A stretch of 64,000 nucleotides of DNA from Candidatus Kapaibacterium sp. (GTDB taxonomy: Bacteria; Bacteroidota; Ignavibacteria; Kapaibacteriales; UBA7675), in assembly GCA_028284775.1 (NCBI GenBank), contig JANQRB010000171.1, forward strand, positions 17,326-81,325. The letters run 5' to 3'. This document shows, in pieces, positions 63,620-64,000 of this stretch. Position 1 is the stretch's first letter; each line of letters opens with the position of its first letter. The translations under genes and the position numbers were made by a program. Below the pieces are notes generated by a model. It was not told where the DNA came from and did not search any database. It saw only the letters and a list, made by a program, of their open reading frames with translations.

Positions 63620-64000
63620 ATGAGTTTTCAAGAGCGCAAGGATATGGGCGTCCGCGTCGGCGCGGAAAAGGCGCAGCTACCGGACGAGGCGATTACCAAG
63701 AGCCAGCTTGAGGCCGGCACGAATATTACACTTGAGCACCTGACCGGCCCCTCCTGGAATATTCGTATCAGCGCCACGACGGTGGGCGGCGGCGGCGGAA
63801 CGGCGATACGCCAGATTCACGGCGCCATTGTCGTCAACCTGACGCCGGGCGGCGGCCAGGGCCAGAGCCACACGCAAGCCAACTTTCGCTATGGCGACGC
63901 CAAATACATCGACATCTATCACAACTGGAACCTGGCGCATCCGGATGCCTTCATCTTTACGCTGGTGGATCTGAACAGCTTTCCGGCGCAGACGCTGGTG
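63620..64000 (+). CDS. Tail-fibre-like protein, cut by window edge
   Basis: A reading frame of at least 127 codons open at the right edge. The ATG at 63620 follows AAGGCGAGA. It starts MSFQERKDMGVRVGAEKAQL, has a Gly-rich hinge (GGGGG at about 57) and the domain 'YHNWNLAHPDAFIFTLVDL', which is shared with the preceding gene. Probably another fibre or fibre-tip protein. Confidence 0.6.
   Translation, partial: MSFQERKDMGVRVGAEKAQLPDEAITKSQLEAGTNITLEHLTGPSWNIRISATTVGGGGGTAIRQIHGAIVVNLTPGGGQGQSHTQANFRYGDAKYIDIYHNWNLAHPDAFIFTLVDLNSFPAQTLV

Larger units (their letters stand above)
30242..64000. mobile_element. Prophage or phage-derived island, right end outside window
   Basis: A nearly complete podovirus-type gene set (recombination module at 34.7-36.7 kb, head and tail genes at 44.1-64 kb) follows directly after a tRNA-Leu gene. 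The phage core surely starts by 34.2 kb; 30.2-34 kb may be accessory phage DNA or host DNA. No integrase, excisionase, repressor, holin or duplicated tRNA end is visible within the window, so integration is inferred from position only. Confidence 0.75.

Noticed and set aside
30000..64000. CRISPR array, retron or reverse-transcriptase system
   Set aside because: The only regular repeats are coding TPR units; no reverse transcriptase motif (YxDD) or spacer-repeat pattern was found near the structured RNAs.

Overview
The window joins two different kinds of DNA. Bases 1 to about 29,800 look like chromosome of a member of the Bacteroidota/Chlorobiota (FCB) group. Five large exported proteins carry the C-terminal beta-sandwich sorting domain of the type IX secretion system, and most genes there are on the minus strand. 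The rest, from the tRNA pair at 29,570-29,752 to the right edge, is a phage genome or prophage of podovirus-like design that continues beyond the window.

Host part, left to right: two paralogous ~607-residue T9SS cargo proteins (1095-2918 and 10626-12449) flank a 1440-residue T9SS cargo protein. Then come a third propeller-type T9SS cargo protein (12875-14677), a di-haem cytochrome c peroxidase, a BNR/Ycf48-like propeller protein, a small sigma-70-family factor on the plus strand, a very large subtilisin-like T9SS protein, a DUF5995-like protein, a TPR protein with half of a CHAT domain, and adenine deaminase. tRNA-Val(UAC), tRNA-Leu(CAA) and an intrinsic terminator close this block. Long gene-free stretches (1-1094, 2919-6063, 17151-18089) hold GC-rich palindromes.

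Island/phage part: 30.2-34.5 kb holds small unknown genes, an orphan helical 532-residue protein and two candidate structured RNAs. 34.7-36.7 kb (minus) is a recombination module: a tiny membrane protein, a YqaJ-type exonuclease and a Sak4/AAA_24-like ATPase. A divergent early block runs from 36.8 to 38.7 kb. At 39.4-43.9 kb an AT-rich cargo (a two-helix membrane protein and an alpha/beta hydrolase) is bracketed by a truncated and a complete copy of the 3' end of an M15-peptidase-like phage gene. The structural operon starts at 44,084: a small protein in terminase-small-subunit position, large terminase, portal, scaffold, SU10-like capsid protein, several neck proteins of which five look paralogous, and two nozzle-like tail proteins. 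A minus-strand TPR gene with 14 near-identical 105-bp repeats interrupts the operon, followed by two tail-fibre-like genes, the last cut by the window edge.

No integrase, repressor or CRISPR array is visible. A ~19-bp element containing TTGTTAACA lies upstream of three late transcription units and may be a phage-specific promoter or operator. The most notable leads are the cargo between duplicated gene ends, the tandem structured RNA candidates at 31.6-31.9 kb, the five-paralogue neck cluster and the recently amplified TPR gene.
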